From: an uncultured Chloroflexota bacterium
Lineage (GTDB): Bacteria; Chloroflexota; Anaerolineae; Anaerolineales; Anaerolineaceae
DNA: 29,365 nucleotides
Direction of reading: 5' to 3'
Assembly (NCBI GenBank): GCA_902795255.1
Contig: CADBKS010000023.1
Coordinates: forward strand, 1 to 29,365
Below the pieces are notes generated by a model. It did not search any database, was not told where the DNA came from, and was given only the letters and a program-made list of their open reading frames with translations. Shown here piece after piece: positions 1 through 8,158 of the stretch; within the stretch, counting starts at the first letter, position 1, and every line of letters begins with the position of its first letter. The position numbers were made by a program, and so were the translations under genes.

Positions 1-437
1 ATACAGGACACGGAAGCGATAATGATCACGTCCTTCCGCCCGGTCAGGGCAGCGGTGGCCGCCAGCCGCAGCCGGTCGATCTCTTCGTTGGTGTCCGTTT
101 CCTTTTCGATGTAAAGGTCATGGCGGGGGACGTAGGCCTCCGGCTGATAGTAATCGTAATAGGAGACGAAGTATTCGACCGCGTTGTTCGGGAAAAACTC
201 CTTGAACTCAGCGTAAAGCTGGGCCGCCAGCGTCTTGTTGTGGGCCATCACCAGCGCAGGCTTCTGCACCTGCTGGATAATGTTGGCCATGGTGAAAGTC
301 TTTCCGGTACCGGTCGCCCCGAGCAGGACCTGATGGCGGCGCCCGAGGTTGATGCCCTCGACCAGCTCGGCGATCGCCTGCGGCTGGTCGCCCATCGGCT
401 GAAACTGTGCGTGCAATTCAAACGGTTTGTCGATCAT
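1..437 (-). CDS. uvrB: UvrB, excinuclease ABC subunit B (N-terminal part, cut by window edge)
   Basis: This is the damage-verifying helicase-like subunit of nucleotide excision repair, which receives DNA from UvrA and recruits UvrC. Only the first 145 or so residues lie in the window; the gene continues beyond position 1. The start [20 protein letters not shown] is typical of the family. Walker A is GATGTGKT at residues 40-47. The Tyr-rich beta-hairpin that clamps DNA ([15 protein letters not shown], roughly residues 90-105) is intact, followed by the [15 protein letters not shown] segment. The ATG at 435-437 is preceded by GGGAG about six bases upstream, and a perfect TATAAT lies just above it. 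The gene appears monocistronic from its own promoter, since a terminator of the upstream TIR-LRR gene separates them. Identification is very secure from motif content. Confidence 0.97.
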   Translation of the reverse strand, partial: MIDKPFELHAQFQPMGDQPQAIAELVEGINLGRRHQVLLGATGTGKTFTMANIIQQVQKPALVMAHNKTLAAQLYAEFKEFFPNNAVEYFVSYYDYYQPEAYVPRHDLYIEKETDTNEEIDRLRLAATAALTGRKDVIIIASVSC

Positions 438-457
438 GTTTTTCTCCCAACGACTCT

Positions 458-463
458 ATTATA
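458..463 (-). promoter_or_regulatory. -10 box for uvrB
   Basis: Reads TATAAT on the minus strand, 20 bases upstream of the uvrB ATG. No good -35 hexamer is visible; CTTTAG about 16 bases upstream is the best match. No LexA-type operator was recognised. Confidence 0.55.
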
Positions 464-487
464 GAACAAAATCCGCAAACTAAAGCG

Positions 488-516
488 AAAAAGATCCGTC
501 AGGTGATAAACGGATC
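488..516 (-). terminator. Rho-independent terminator of the TIR-LRR gene
   Basis: On the minus strand a 7-bp stem GATCCGT/ACGGATC (493-499 with 510-516) is followed directly by TTTTT. It sits about 40 bases after the stop of the TIR-LRR gene and upstream of the uvrB promoter, so it would insulate the two. Confidence 0.7.
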
Positions 517-555
517 GGAAAAATCAGCCCGCAGGCGGAAAGGGTTCGGAAATTT

Positions 556-2031
556 TCAGTTTGAAGAAGCGGTCACCGCGTAATTGGGATGGTTTTCCCG
601 GCACCAGCTTTCCGCAAAGGAACCGGAACGGACCAGCAGGGTCACCGTGTCAGGGAAAGCCCCCGTATTGATCGCCGCCACAGACTCCGGTACCGACAGG
701 GAGATCAGGCCGCTGCAGCTGTCAAAAGCGTATTCATCAATAAAGGTGAGCGTTTCCGGGAGCGTAACAGAGGTCAGCCCGATGCATCCGGCGAAAACGG
801 AATTGCCGATCGAAGCGACCCCGGAGGGGATCACCACGGACCGAAGGCCGGAGCATTCACGGAAGGCATGGTCCCCGATAGCCGTCAGCGTATCCGGCAG
901 TGTGATGGCTGCCAGTCTGCCGCACTGATAAAACGCGCCGTAACCGATCGAGGTCAGAGCGGACGGAAAGGTCACGGAGGTCAGGCTGCTGCAATTCTGA
1001 AAAGTATAATCGGCGACCGAAGTCAGCGCCTCCGGCAGCGTGATCGCTTTCAGATTTGTGCACATATAAAACGCACCGATACCGATGGAGCTCACGGAGT
1101 CCGGCAGGGTCATTTCCGTCAGCCCCGTGCATTTCTGAAACGCATCCCTGCCGATCGAGGTCACCGTATCGGGGATCACAACCGAGGTCAGGCTGCTGCA
1201 TTCCGAAAAAGCATAATCACCGATCGAAGTGACACCGGAGGGGACCGTTACGGAGGTCAGTCCGCTGTTTTCCCTGAACACCCCGCTGCCGACCGCAGTC
1301 ACCCGGTACCCGTCCAGTTCTGACGGAACCTGCAGGACCGTTTCATTTCCCGTATAGGCAGCGATCTCCGCCGTTCCGTCCGCGGTCAGCCGGTAAGCCC
1401 ACACCGAAGTTTCTGTTCCGGTATCATTCTGCCCGATATCCGCTGTCGGTGCGGACACCGGAGCCGGCGTCACGGCCGGACGGGCAAACGGGCCGATCCC
1501 CTGACGGGTCAGGATCATGACCGCAGCAAAACATAAAACCGCGGCCGGGATCAGCGAAAGGATCACTTTTTTCCGTTTTCCGCCCAATGAAGGGCGGGAC
1601 TCCAGCAGCGGGACCAGGATCTCATCAATAAAGGCATCAAACAGCTGTGAATACATCTTCAGCGTCTGCTGTCTGCGCAGGAATTCCAGAGATTCCGGGA
1701 GCTCTTCCGGATATTGGAATCCGTCCAGTTTGATCGGAATGATATTCTTATCTTTTTCTTTTGCCCGCTCGACCTCCAGGCGGACCCAGTCTTTTGGATC
1801 CGTACAGCGGTCCAGGGCTCCGGGCGGGAGGATCAGCAGGAAATCCTTGCATTCGTCGATCGCAAAATAAAGCTGTTCGTCAAACTGACCGCTTTTCAGC
1901 GCGTCAAAATCCAAAAAAACGTCATACCCTCTGCTCTTCAGTGCGTCAAAAATACGCCAGGAGACATGTTCTCCCCCGCTTCTTCTGTATGAGATAAAAA
2001 TGTCTGCGGGTTTTATACGGTTTTTCGGCAT
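556..2031 (-). CDS. TIR domain - transmembrane - BspA-type leucine-rich repeat protein
   Basis: 491 residues. Residues 8-140 form a TIR domain of the bacterial TIR_2 type (ADIFISYRR start; DWVRLEVERA with E86 at the position of the catalytic Glu of SARM1-type TIR NADases). Residues 156-174 are one hydrophobic helix preceded by GGKRKK, so the TIR end should be cytoplasmic. A Thr/Pro/Ala linker (185-210) leads to ten LRR_5 repeats with an exact 23-residue period: the (S/A)IGxxAF core starts at 246, 269, 292, 315, 338, 361, 384, 407, 430 and 453. The C-terminal cap (SFAESWCRENHPNYAV) is typical of BspA-like surface proteins. Start: the ATG at 2031 has GGAAAG upstream; a GTG at 2070 is possible but has no ribosome site and lies just past the -10 box. 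Inference: a surface-sensing protein with an inner TIR domain, possibly an NADase. Substrate and role are unknown. Confidence 0.88.
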   Translation of the reverse strand: MPKNRIKPADIFISYRRSGGEHVSWRIFDALKSRGYDVFLDFDALKSGQFDEQLYFAIDECKDFLLILPPGALDRCTDPKDWVRLEVERAKEKDKNIIPIKLDGFQYPEELPESLEFLRRQQTLKMYSQLFDAFIDEILVPLLESRPSLGGKRKKVILSLIPAAVLCFAAVMILTRQGIGPFARPAVTPAPVSAPTADIGQNDTGTETSVWAYRLTADGTAEIAAYTGNETVLQVPSELDGYRVTAVGSGVFRENSGLTSVTVPSGVTSIGDYAFSECSSLTSVVIPDTVTSIGRDAFQKCTGLTEMTLPDSVSSIGIGAFYMCTNLKAITLPEALTSVADYTFQNCSSLTSVTFPSALTSIGYGAFYQCGRLAAITLPDTLTAIGDHAFRECSGLRSVVIPSGVASIGNSVFAGCIGLTSVTLPETLTFIDEYAFDSCSGLISLSVPESVAAINTGAFPDTVTLLVRSGSFAESWCRENHPNYAVTASSN

Positions 2032-2090
2032 ATGACTTTCCGGATCCTGTACCGCTGTGCGGCTGATCACTGACAGAATGGATGGTTATG

Positions 2091-2096
2091 ATTATA
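2091..2096 (-). promoter_or_regulatory. -10 box for the TIR-LRR gene
   Basis: TATAAT on the minus strand, just beyond the stop of the acetyltransferase gene and 60 bases before the preferred ATG. It suggests that the TIR-LRR gene can be transcribed independently of its neighbour. No -35 consensus is visible. Confidence 0.45.
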
Positions 2097-2101
2097 CCCG
2101 A

Positions 2102-2617
2102 TCACTCCGGGTCCGGGGGCTGTTCCCCGCCTACGGTTTTCTGAAAGGCGATGCGCAGGGTGCCGTCGGCAATACGGATCGTCCCGCAGTGCCGGAAACC
2201 GTTTTTGCGGATCTTGTGAAGCATGGGGGCGTTGTCCCGGTGGGTATCGATGCGGACATTGCCGATCCTGCTCTCGCAGAAAGCAAGCGCTGTCTCAAAG
2301 ATCCCTTTCACTTTGCCGCCGGAAGCGATCCGGTGGATGGTTCCGTACGGCTCATCGTTCGGCCAGCCGGGACCGTCCCAGATCTCCCCGTAGGTGGGGT
2401 CCGGACCGATGATAAAGGCGAAAACACCGGCGATCTCCCCGTCCTGTTCGACGACGTAGCCGGTTTTATTTTCAAAATCCCCGAGGATCAGGGAAAGCTC
2501 GGGAGAAGTTTCGCCCCACTGGGTCGGGTTGCCGGAAGCGCGCATAAATTCACGGGCATGGGCATAGACCTTCTGAATTTCGGGAAGATCTTCCGGCGTA
2601 CTGTTTCGGATCAACAT
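2102..2617 (-). CDS. GNAT family N-acetyltransferase
   Basis: 171 residues, the usual size for a single GNAT domain, which transfers an acetyl group from acetyl-CoA to an amine. The N-terminus MLIRNSTPEDLPEIQKVYAH is the classic beta1-alpha1 of the fold. YVVEQDGEIAGVFAFIIG forms the central strands. The acetyl-CoA-binding turn is around IHRIASGGKVKGIFETAL, and NAPMLHKIRKNGFRHCG is the C-terminal helix-strand (the NxxAxxxYexxGF region). Substrate cannot be read from sequence. The ATG at 2615-2617 has AGGAG 11 bases upstream. It lies 70 bp upstream of the TIR-LRR gene on the same strand; the two may be co-transcribed, although a separate -10 box lies between them. Confidence 0.88.
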   Translation of the reverse strand: MLIRNSTPEDLPEIQKVYAHAREFMRASGNPTQWGETSPELSLILGDFENKTGYVVEQDGEIAGVFAFIIGPDPTYGEIWDGPGWPNDEPYGTIHRIASGGKVKGIFETALAFCESRIGNVRIDTHRDNAPMLHKIRKNGFRHCGTIRIADGTLRIAFQKTVGGEQPPDPE

Positions 2618-2657
2618 CTATCAAACTTCTCCTGTAAGAATTTTACCGCAGTAAGAG

Positions 2658-2690
2658 CCCTTTATAATATGCGCATGGCAACGTAAAGGG
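2658..2690 (-). promoter_or_regulatory. Inverted repeat over the presumed promoter of the acetyltransferase gene
   Basis: A 7-bp inverted repeat CCCTTTA...TAAAGGG (2658-2664 and 2684-2690) encloses the perfect palindrome ATGCGCAT (2669-2676). A/T-rich -10-like hexamers (TATTAT, TATAAA on the minus strand) lie inside it. It could be a repressor-binding site or a small RNA stem; nothing identifies a regulator. Confidence 0.3.
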
Positions 2691-2716
2691 AAAAACCTTC
2701 AACGTATCGGTACGGG

Positions 2717-2893
2717 TCAATACTGCCGGCTGCCGGCTGACTGCTGCCGGCTTTTAACAGCGCACGCGTCACAGTTCCCGCTGCAGCAACCGCAGCTGAA
2801 GGTCTTGTTCCGGCGGTTCCGGATGACCTTCCGCAGCGCAAAAGCGACTGCCAAAAGCAGCAAAATCCCGATCACCAGATCCGCGGCGTTCAC
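2717..2893 (-). CDS. FeoB-associated Cys-rich membrane protein
   Basis: 58 residues. Residues 5-20 form one hydrophobic helix, followed by a basic stretch (RKVIRNRRNK) and a Cys cluster TFSCGCCSGNCDACA (Cys 34, 36, 37, 41, 44). This is the layout of the small proteins encoded directly after feoB in many bacteria, sometimes treated as FeoC-like; their biochemical role is not settled, and iron handling or FeoB stabilisation are inferences. The start is GTG at 2891-2893, sharing GTGA with the feoB stop and preceded by a G-run (GGGGGG), so translation is probably coupled to feoB. An upstream in-frame extension of 27 residues overlaps feoB and is not protein-like. Confidence 0.82.
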   Translation of the reverse strand: MNAADLVIGILLLLAVAFALRKVIRNRRNKTFSCGCCSGNCDACAVKSRQQSAGSRQY

Positions 2894-5229
2894 AGCAGCC
2901 CCCCGATCTGATAGACCAGGAAGGCAGTGACCCATGCCACCGCGCACTGCCATAGGATCACCGCGAGCTCCCATTTCAGGCCCAGTTCACGCTTGATGGC
3001 AGCCACGGCAGCCACACAGGGCGTGTACAGCAGCGAGAAAGCGAGCATCGAAGCCGCGGTCAGCGGGGTCATCACGGAAGCGACACCGCCCGCGTAAAGG
3101 ATGCGCAGAGTCGCGACAACACTCTCCTTCGCCATAAAACCGGTGATCAACGCAGTGCAGATGCGCCAGTCGCCGAGTCCGAGCGGCCGCATGACCGGCG
3201 CGATCAGTCCGGAGATCATGGCCAGGATGCTTGTCTGCGGATCATCGACCATGGTGAAATGCAGGTCAAAATGCTGCAGCAGCCAGACTACGATCGTCGC
3301 GATCAGGATCACGGAAAAAGCACGCTCCAGGAAATCCTTTGCCTTCTCCCACAGCAGGCGCATCACATTGATTGCCCGCGGCATACGGTAATTCGGCAAT
3401 TCCATCACGAAGGGCACGGCTTCTCCTTTGAAAAGCGTCTTCCGGAAAAGCAGCGCCACCAGCACACCCACCAGGATCCCGAGAAGATACAGCGCGATCA
3501 TCACGAGTCCGCCGACTTTCGGGAAAAAGGCGTTCACAAAGAAGGCATAGATCGGCACTTTCGCCGAACAGCTCATGAACGGCGTCAGCAGGATCGTCAT
3601 CTTGCGGTCGCGTTCACTCGGCAGTGTCCGGGTCGACATGACTGCCGGGACCGTACAGCCGAAACCGATCAGCATCGGGACGATGCTGCGGCCGGACAAG
3701 CCGATCTTCCGCAGCAGCCGGTCCATCACGAAGGCGACCCGGGCGGTATATCCCGAATCCTCCAGCAGCGAAAGGAAGAAGAACAGGACGATAATGATCG
3801 GCAGGAAGCTCAGCACACTGCCGATCCCCTCAAAGATCCCCTTGATGATCAGGTCATGAAGGAAGGTACTGACGTTCGCGTTCGTCATCGCCTGATCCGC
3901 GAGGTCCGTGAGCGCACCGATCCCGGTCTCCAGCAGACCCTGTAAAAACGGCCCGATCACATTGAAGGTCAGGAAGAATACCACGCCCATGATGAGAATA
4001 AAGGCCGGGATACCGGTAAACTTTCCGGTCAGGATGCGGTCGGCCTTTTCGCTTCGTACGCGTTCCCTGCTCTCATCCGGCTTTTTCACCGTCTGATCAC
4101 AGACCTTCTGAATAAACGCGAAGCGCATTTCCGCCATGGCAGCATTCCGGTCCAGACCTCTTTCGGTCTCCATCTGGGAAACGATGTGCTCCAGCATTTC
4201 CTTTTCGTTCTGATCCAGATCCAGCTGTCCGATGATCAGCTGATCGCCCTCGATCGCCTTCGTGGCGGCAAACAGGGGCGGCAGCCCGCAGCGTTCCGCA
4301 TGGTCCTCGATCAGATAGGTGACCGCATGGATGCAGCGGTGGACCGCGCCGCCGTGGTCGTTTTCATCACAGAAATCCTGCCGGCCGGGACCTTCCTGGT
4401 AACGGGCGATATGCAGCGCGTGATCGACCAGTTCATCGACGCCCTGGTTTTTGGCAGCCGAGATCGGCAGCACCGGGACGCCCAGCAGGGATTCCATCAG
4501 GTTGACGTCGACGGTCCCTCCATTGGCATGGAGTTCATCCATCATGTTCAGCGCGATGACCATCGGGTACCCCATCTCCATCAGCTGGAGCGTCAGGTTC
4601 ATATTGCGCTCGATATTAGTAGCGTCGACGATGTTGATGATCGCCTTCGGTTTTTCCTTGAGAACAAAATCACGGGAGACCAGCTCTTCACTGCTGTAGG
4701 GAGACATGGAATAGATCCCCGGCAGGTCGGTGATTAGCGTTTCCGGATGTCCTTTGATCACACCGTCCTTGCGGTCGACCGTCACCCCGGGGAAGTTTCC
4801 GGTGCGCTGGTTGGCCCCCGTCAGCTGGTTGAAAAGCGTCGTCTTGCCGCTGTTCTGGTTCCCGACCAGGGCAAAGGTCAGGAGCGTATCGTCGCTCAGC
4901 GGTTCACCGCTGCCTTTCGGATGGAAACGGCCGCCTTCACCGTAGCCCGGATGTTCCACTTTCTCCTTCCGGACAGCGGCAGCTCCCTCTTTCTTCTCCC
5001 CGTCACAGATGACCTCAACGTCGATCCGTTCCGCCTCGGAAAGTCGGAGCGTCAGCTCATAACCGTGGATACGGATCTCCATCGGGTCGCCCAGCGGCGC
5101 AAATTTAATAACGGTCAGTTCCGCCTGCGGGATCATCCCCATGTCCAGAAGGTGCTGACGCAGCGCCCCCTGACCATTGACAGCCGAAACGACCGCTGAC
5201 TGACCAATTTTAAGTTCACTCAGTTTCAT
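2890..5229 (-). CDS. feoB: FeoA-FeoB fusion, ferrous iron transporter
   Basis: 779 residues. It imports Fe(II) across the cytoplasmic membrane. Residues 1-75 are a FeoA (SH3-like) domain (MKLSELKIGQ..., LLDMGMIPQAELTV). Residues 80-112 are a charged linker. Residues 115-290 are the GTPase domain: G1 GNQNSGKT (123-130), G2 TGNFPGVTVD, G3 DLPG (168-171), G4 NMMD. The rest is the polytopic Gate/Core region (SGYTARVAFVMDRL, GCTVPAVMSTRTL, FMSCSAKVPIYA). G1 has Gln and Ser where E. coli has Pro and Cys; this variant also occurs in clostridial FeoB as I recall. FeoA is normally a separate ~75-residue protein, so the fusion keeps the stoichiometry at 1:1. The ATG at 5227-5229 follows AAGGGG by seven bases; an in-frame TTG one codon earlier is not preferred. 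It forms an operon with the Cys-rich protein downstream. Confidence 0.97.
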   Translation of the reverse strand: MKLSELKIGQSAVVSAVNGQGALRQHLLDMGMIPQAELTVIKFAPLGDPMEIRIHGYELTLRLSEAERIDVEVICDGEKKEGAAAVRKEKVEHPGYGEGGRFHPKGSGEPLSDDTLLTFALVGNQNSGKTTLFNQLTGANQRTGNFPGVTVDRKDGVIKGHPETLITDLPGIYSMSPYSSEELVSRDFVLKEKPKAIINIVDATNIERNMNLTLQLMEMGYPMVIALNMMDELHANGGTVDVNLMESLLGVPVLPISAAKNQGVDELVDHALHIARYQEGPGRQDFCDENDHGGAVHRCIHAVTYLIEDHAERCGLPPLFAATKAIEGDQLIIGQLDLDQNEKEMLEHIVSQMETERGLDRNAAMAEMRFAFIQKVCDQTVKKPDESRERVRSEKADRILTGKFTGIPAFILIMGVVFFLTFNVIGPFLQGLLETGIGALTDLADQAMTNANVSTFLHDLIIKGIFEGIGSVLSFLPIIIVLFFFLSLLEDSGYTARVAFVMDRLLRKIGLSGRSIVPMLIGFGCTVPAVMSTRTLPSERDRKMTILLTPFMSCSAKVPIYAFFVNAFFPKVGGLVMIALYLLGILVGVLVALLFRKTLFKGEAVPFVMELPNYRMPRAINVMRLLWEKAKDFLERAFSVILIATIVVWLLQHFDLHFTMVDDPQTSILAMISGLIAPVMRPLGLGDWRICTALITGFMAKESVVATLRILYAGGVASVMTPLTAASMLAFSLLYTPCVAAVAAIKRELGLKWELAVILWQCAVAWVTAFLVYQIGGLL

Positions 5230-5259
5230 CAAATAACCCCTTTTCCCTAATACCGGATA

Positions 5260-5265
5260 ATTATA
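5260..5265 (-). promoter_or_regulatory. -10 box for the feo operon
   Basis: TATAAT on the minus strand, 30 bases before the feoB ATG. The surrounding sequence (CTATAATTATCC) is A/T-rich and vaguely resembles half a Fur-type GATAAT motif, but no complete Fur or DtxR box is present, so iron control is only presumed from gene function. Confidence 0.5.
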
Positions 5266-5343
5266 GTTTTGATTTTGTTTTTGGGGTTTCTTTCGTTATT
5301 CCGATATCAGATTTCGCCCCTGACATGGATGCGGCTCTGCCGG

Positions 5344-5377
5344 AAAAAAAGGGAAGACCCCTTTCCGGAGTCTTCCC
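5344..5377 (-). terminator. Rho-independent terminator of valS
   Basis: A perfect 8-bp stem GGGAAGAC/GTCTTCCC (5351-5358 with 5370-5377) is followed on the minus strand by a run of seven T. It starts about 22 bases after the valS stop. Confidence 0.85.
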
Positions 5378-5399
5378 CTCTTTCGTTTTGTTTTCGGGT

Positions 5400-8096
5400 T
5401 TACAGATTCGCGAGCTGCGATTCAAGTGAAGCAGCGGTCTCTTTGAACTGGGCCAGACGCCCGCGTTCTTTTTCGACCACGGCAGCCGGCGCCTTCTGGG
5501 CGAACGGTGAAGCCAGCAGCTTCTCAAGGCGGTCGACCTGTCCGCGGATCTCGGTCAGTTCCGCATTCAGGCGGGCCTTTTCGGCTTCGGTATCGATCTG
5601 CTCGTGCAGCTTCAGGTACACTTCCACACCGGAAACAGCCGTCGCGACCATATCCGCGGGCGGTTCAGCGACGGATCCGACGATCTGCAGCTTTTCCTCA
5701 TCCAGGTTCGCGAGCGTGGTCAGGATGCGCTTCATTTCACAGAAGGCTTCTGCGTTTTCGCCGGCGGAGATCACGGCCTCGATGCGTTTACCCGGAGCGA
5801 CCTTGCGTTCGGTGCGCAGGTTGCGGATGGTGCGGATCAGGTCGCGGGTCTTTTCCATATGCGCGACCGCTTCGGCATCATTGAAGTCTTCGGCTTCCGG
5901 CCATTTAGCGATGATCAGCGCGTCTTCCCAGCCGCCGGCGGGGGCGAAAGCTTCGCCCTTATCGATCGCGGCTTCCTTCACATGGCCCCAGAGCTCTTCC
6001 GTGACAAACGGGGTGAAGGGGTGCAGCAGGCGCAGGCAGGTATCCAGGATGCGCAGCAGCATGCGGGCCGTATTGAAGGCCGTGTTGCCGCCTTCGGCCA
6101 GCTGGATCTTCGCGATCTCGATATACCAGTCGGCGTAATCGCCCCAGAAGAAGTCAAAGATCTGACGCCCGGCTTCCCCATACTGGTGGGTCCCGAAAAG
6201 CCGTTCCACATCGCGGATCACGGTCTGCATGCGGGACCAGATCCAGCGGTCGGCAGCCGTCGGCTGCACTTCACCGTCCGCTTCCGCGGGGGCTTTGTCC
6301 AGGGAGCCGATCACAAAGCGGCCGGCGTTCCAGAGCTTGTTGGCGAAGTTGCGGTTGGCTTCGACCTTCTTGACCGAAAGGTTCGTATCGTTGCCTGGGG
6401 TGGAGCCGACCAGCAGCGTGAAGCGCAGTGCATCGGTCCCGAGTTCGTTCATGACGATCAGCGGATCGACCACGTTGCCCTTGGTCTTGGACATCTTTTC
6501 GCCGTGTTCATCGCGGACCAGACCGTGCAGATAGATCTCGGTGAACGGGACTTTTCCGGTGAAGTGGATCCCGTCCATGATCATGCGGGCGACCCAGAAG
6601 AAGAGAATGTCATAACCGGTCTCCAGCATGGAGGTCGGATAGAAATAATCGTAATCCGGGGTCTTTTCCGGCCAGCCGAGCGTGGAGAACGGCCAGAGAC
6701 CGGAGGAGAACCAGGTGTCCAGCACGTCCGGATCCTGCTCGATGTTATGGCTGTGGCATTTGGAGCATTCATGGACGTCCGTGCGGGAGACCATCATTTC
6801 GCCGCAGTCTTTGCAGTACCAGACCGGGATGCGGTGTCCCCACCACAGCTGACGGCTGACACACCAGTCCTGGATGTTTTCGAGCCAGTTGTAATAGACC
6901 TTGGTGAAGTGGTCCGGGATGATCTTGATCTCACCGCTGCGGACAGCTTCAAGGGCCGGTTTCGCCAGGCTTTCCATCTTCACGAACCACTGCTGGGAGA
7001 TCATCGGTTCGATGACTTCGCCGGAGCGCTGGGAGTGCGGGATGCTCATCTGGTAGGGTTCTTCCCTGATGACCAGGCCGGCTTCCTTCATATCCGCCCA
7101 GATCGCCTTGCGGCATTCGAAACGGTCCATACCGGCATACTTTCCGGCCTGTTCGTTCATATGGGCGTCTTTGGTCATGATGTTGATCTCGGCCAGGTGA
7201 TGGGTCTTGCCGATCTGATAGTCGTGCGGGTCATGGGCCGGGGTGATCTTCAGCGCACCGGTACCGAACTCGCGGTCAACGTATTCATCGGCGATCACCG
7301 GGATCTCACGCCCGATCATCGGGACACGGACCATCTTCCCGATAAAGCGCTTGAAGCGGTCATCTTCCGGATGGACTGCCACCGCGGAGTCACCCGGGAT
7401 GGTTTCCGGACGGGTCGTGGCCACCGGGAGATAATCCCCGCTGCCATCCGCCAGCATATAGCGGAAGTAATACAGGGTACCCGGTTCGGAACGGTATTCG
7501 ACTTCCAGGTCCGAGACCGCGGTCTGCAGCTTCGGGGACCAGTTAACGATGCGGGAACCGCGGTACATCAGGCCTTCCTCATAGAGGCGGACGAATGCTT
7601 CGCGGACGGCTTTGGAAAGGCCCTCATCCAGCGTGAAGCGTTCGCGGTCCCAGTCGCAGGAAGCGCCCAGGCGGCGGATCTGCGCAACGATCCGGTCATG
7701 ATATTTATCCTTCCACTCCCAGACCTTTTCAAGGAACTTTTCCCGTCCGAGATCCTCGCGGCGGATGCCGTCCTTGTTCAGTGAGCGCTCCACAAGCATC
7801 TGCGTGGCGATCCCCGCGTGATCGGTGCCCGGGATCCAGAGAGTCGGGATGCCCTTCATGCGGTGATAGCGGATCATCAGATCCTCCATGGAGACAAACA
7901 TCGCGTGCCCCAGGTGCAGCTCACCCGTCACGTTCGGAGGGGGGATGGAGATCACATACGGCTTGTGATCCGGGTCGTGGTCAACGGATTTCGGGTCATT
8001 GATCGGCTTGAAATAACCCTGGTCCCACCACCACTGGTACATCTTTGTCTCGATGTTTTTAAAATCATACGTCTTTGGCAGTTCTTTTTTGCTCAT
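5400..8096 (-). CDS. valS: Valyl-tRNA synthetase
   Basis: 898 residues. A class Ia synthetase that charges tRNA-Val. Visible signatures: the N-terminal ETKMYQWWWDQGYFKP; HIGH as HLGH (61-64) in PPPNVTGELHLGHAM; TLWIPGTDHAGIATQ; the CP1 editing domain with VATTRPETIPGDSAVAVHP; a CxxC pair (WYCKDCGE...CSKCHSH); DVLDTWFSSGLWPFS; KMSKS as KMSKT around residue 535; an anticodon-binding domain; and a C-terminal coiled-coil arm (last ~70 residues). The length is normal. ATG at 8094-8096 is chosen because GGAG lies six bases upstream and MSKKELPKTYDFKNIE matches the family N-terminus. A longer reading frame to 8243 translates the T-box leader and is not real. The gene is alone in its transcript and controlled by the leader. 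Confidence 0.98.
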   Translation of the reverse strand: MSKKELPKTYDFKNIETKMYQWWWDQGYFKPINDPKSVDHDPDHKPYVISIPPPNVTGELHLGHAMFVSMEDLMIRYHRMKGIPTLWIPGTDHAGIATQMLVERSLNKDGIRREDLGREKFLEKVWEWKDKYHDRIVAQIRRLGASCDWDRERFTLDEGLSKAVREAFVRLYEEGLMYRGSRIVNWSPKLQTAVSDLEVEYRSEPGTLYYFRYMLADGSGDYLPVATTRPETIPGDSAVAVHPEDDRFKRFIGKMVRVPMIGREIPVIADEYVDREFGTGALKITPAHDPHDYQIGKTHHLAEINIMTKDAHMNEQAGKYAGMDRFECRKAIWADMKEAGLVIREEPYQMSIPHSQRSGEVIEPMISQQWFVKMESLAKPALEAVRSGEIKIIPDHFTKVYYNWLENIQDWCVSRQLWWGHRIPVWYCKDCGEMMVSRTDVHECSKCHSHNIEQDPDVLDTWFSSGLWPFSTLGWPEKTPDYDYFYPTSMLETGYDILFFWVARMIMDGIHFTGKVPFTEIYLHGLVRDEHGEKMSKTKGNVVDPLIVMNELGTDALRFTLLVGSTPGNDTNLSVKKVEANRNFANKLWNAGRFVIGSLDKAPAEADGEVQPTAADRWIWSRMQTVIRDVERLFGTHQYGEAGRQIFDFFWGDYADWYIEIAKIQLAEGGNTAFNTARMLLRILDTCLRLLHPFTPFVTEELWGHVKEAAIDKGEAFAPAGGWEDALIIAKWPEAEDFNDAEAVAHMEKTRDLIRTIRNLRTERKVAPGKRIEAVISAGENAEAFCEMKRILTTLANLDEEKLQIVGSVAEPPADMVATAVSGVEVYLKLHEQIDTEAEKARLNAELTEIRGQVDRLEKLLASPFAQKAPAAVVEKERGRLAQFKETAASLESQLANL

Positions 8097-8158
8097 GCCT
8101 CGCTCCAGTAAGTTATGGTTGAAAGATGAAAAGCTGCGTCTGCTTTCATCCGGATTTA

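Noticed and set aside
556..2617. Complete anti-phage defence island (Thoeris or similar)
   Set aside because: Only the TIR-LRR gene hints at defence; no ThsA-like, CBASS, restriction or STAND partner lies nearby.
5230..5290. Fur or DtxR box at the feo promoter
   Set aside because: Only half-site-like A/T sequence; no full palindrome matching either consensus.
5604..7784. Large plus-strand open frame of 726 residues
   Set aside because: Antisense shadow of valS; composition reflects the complement of valS codons and there is no ribosome site.
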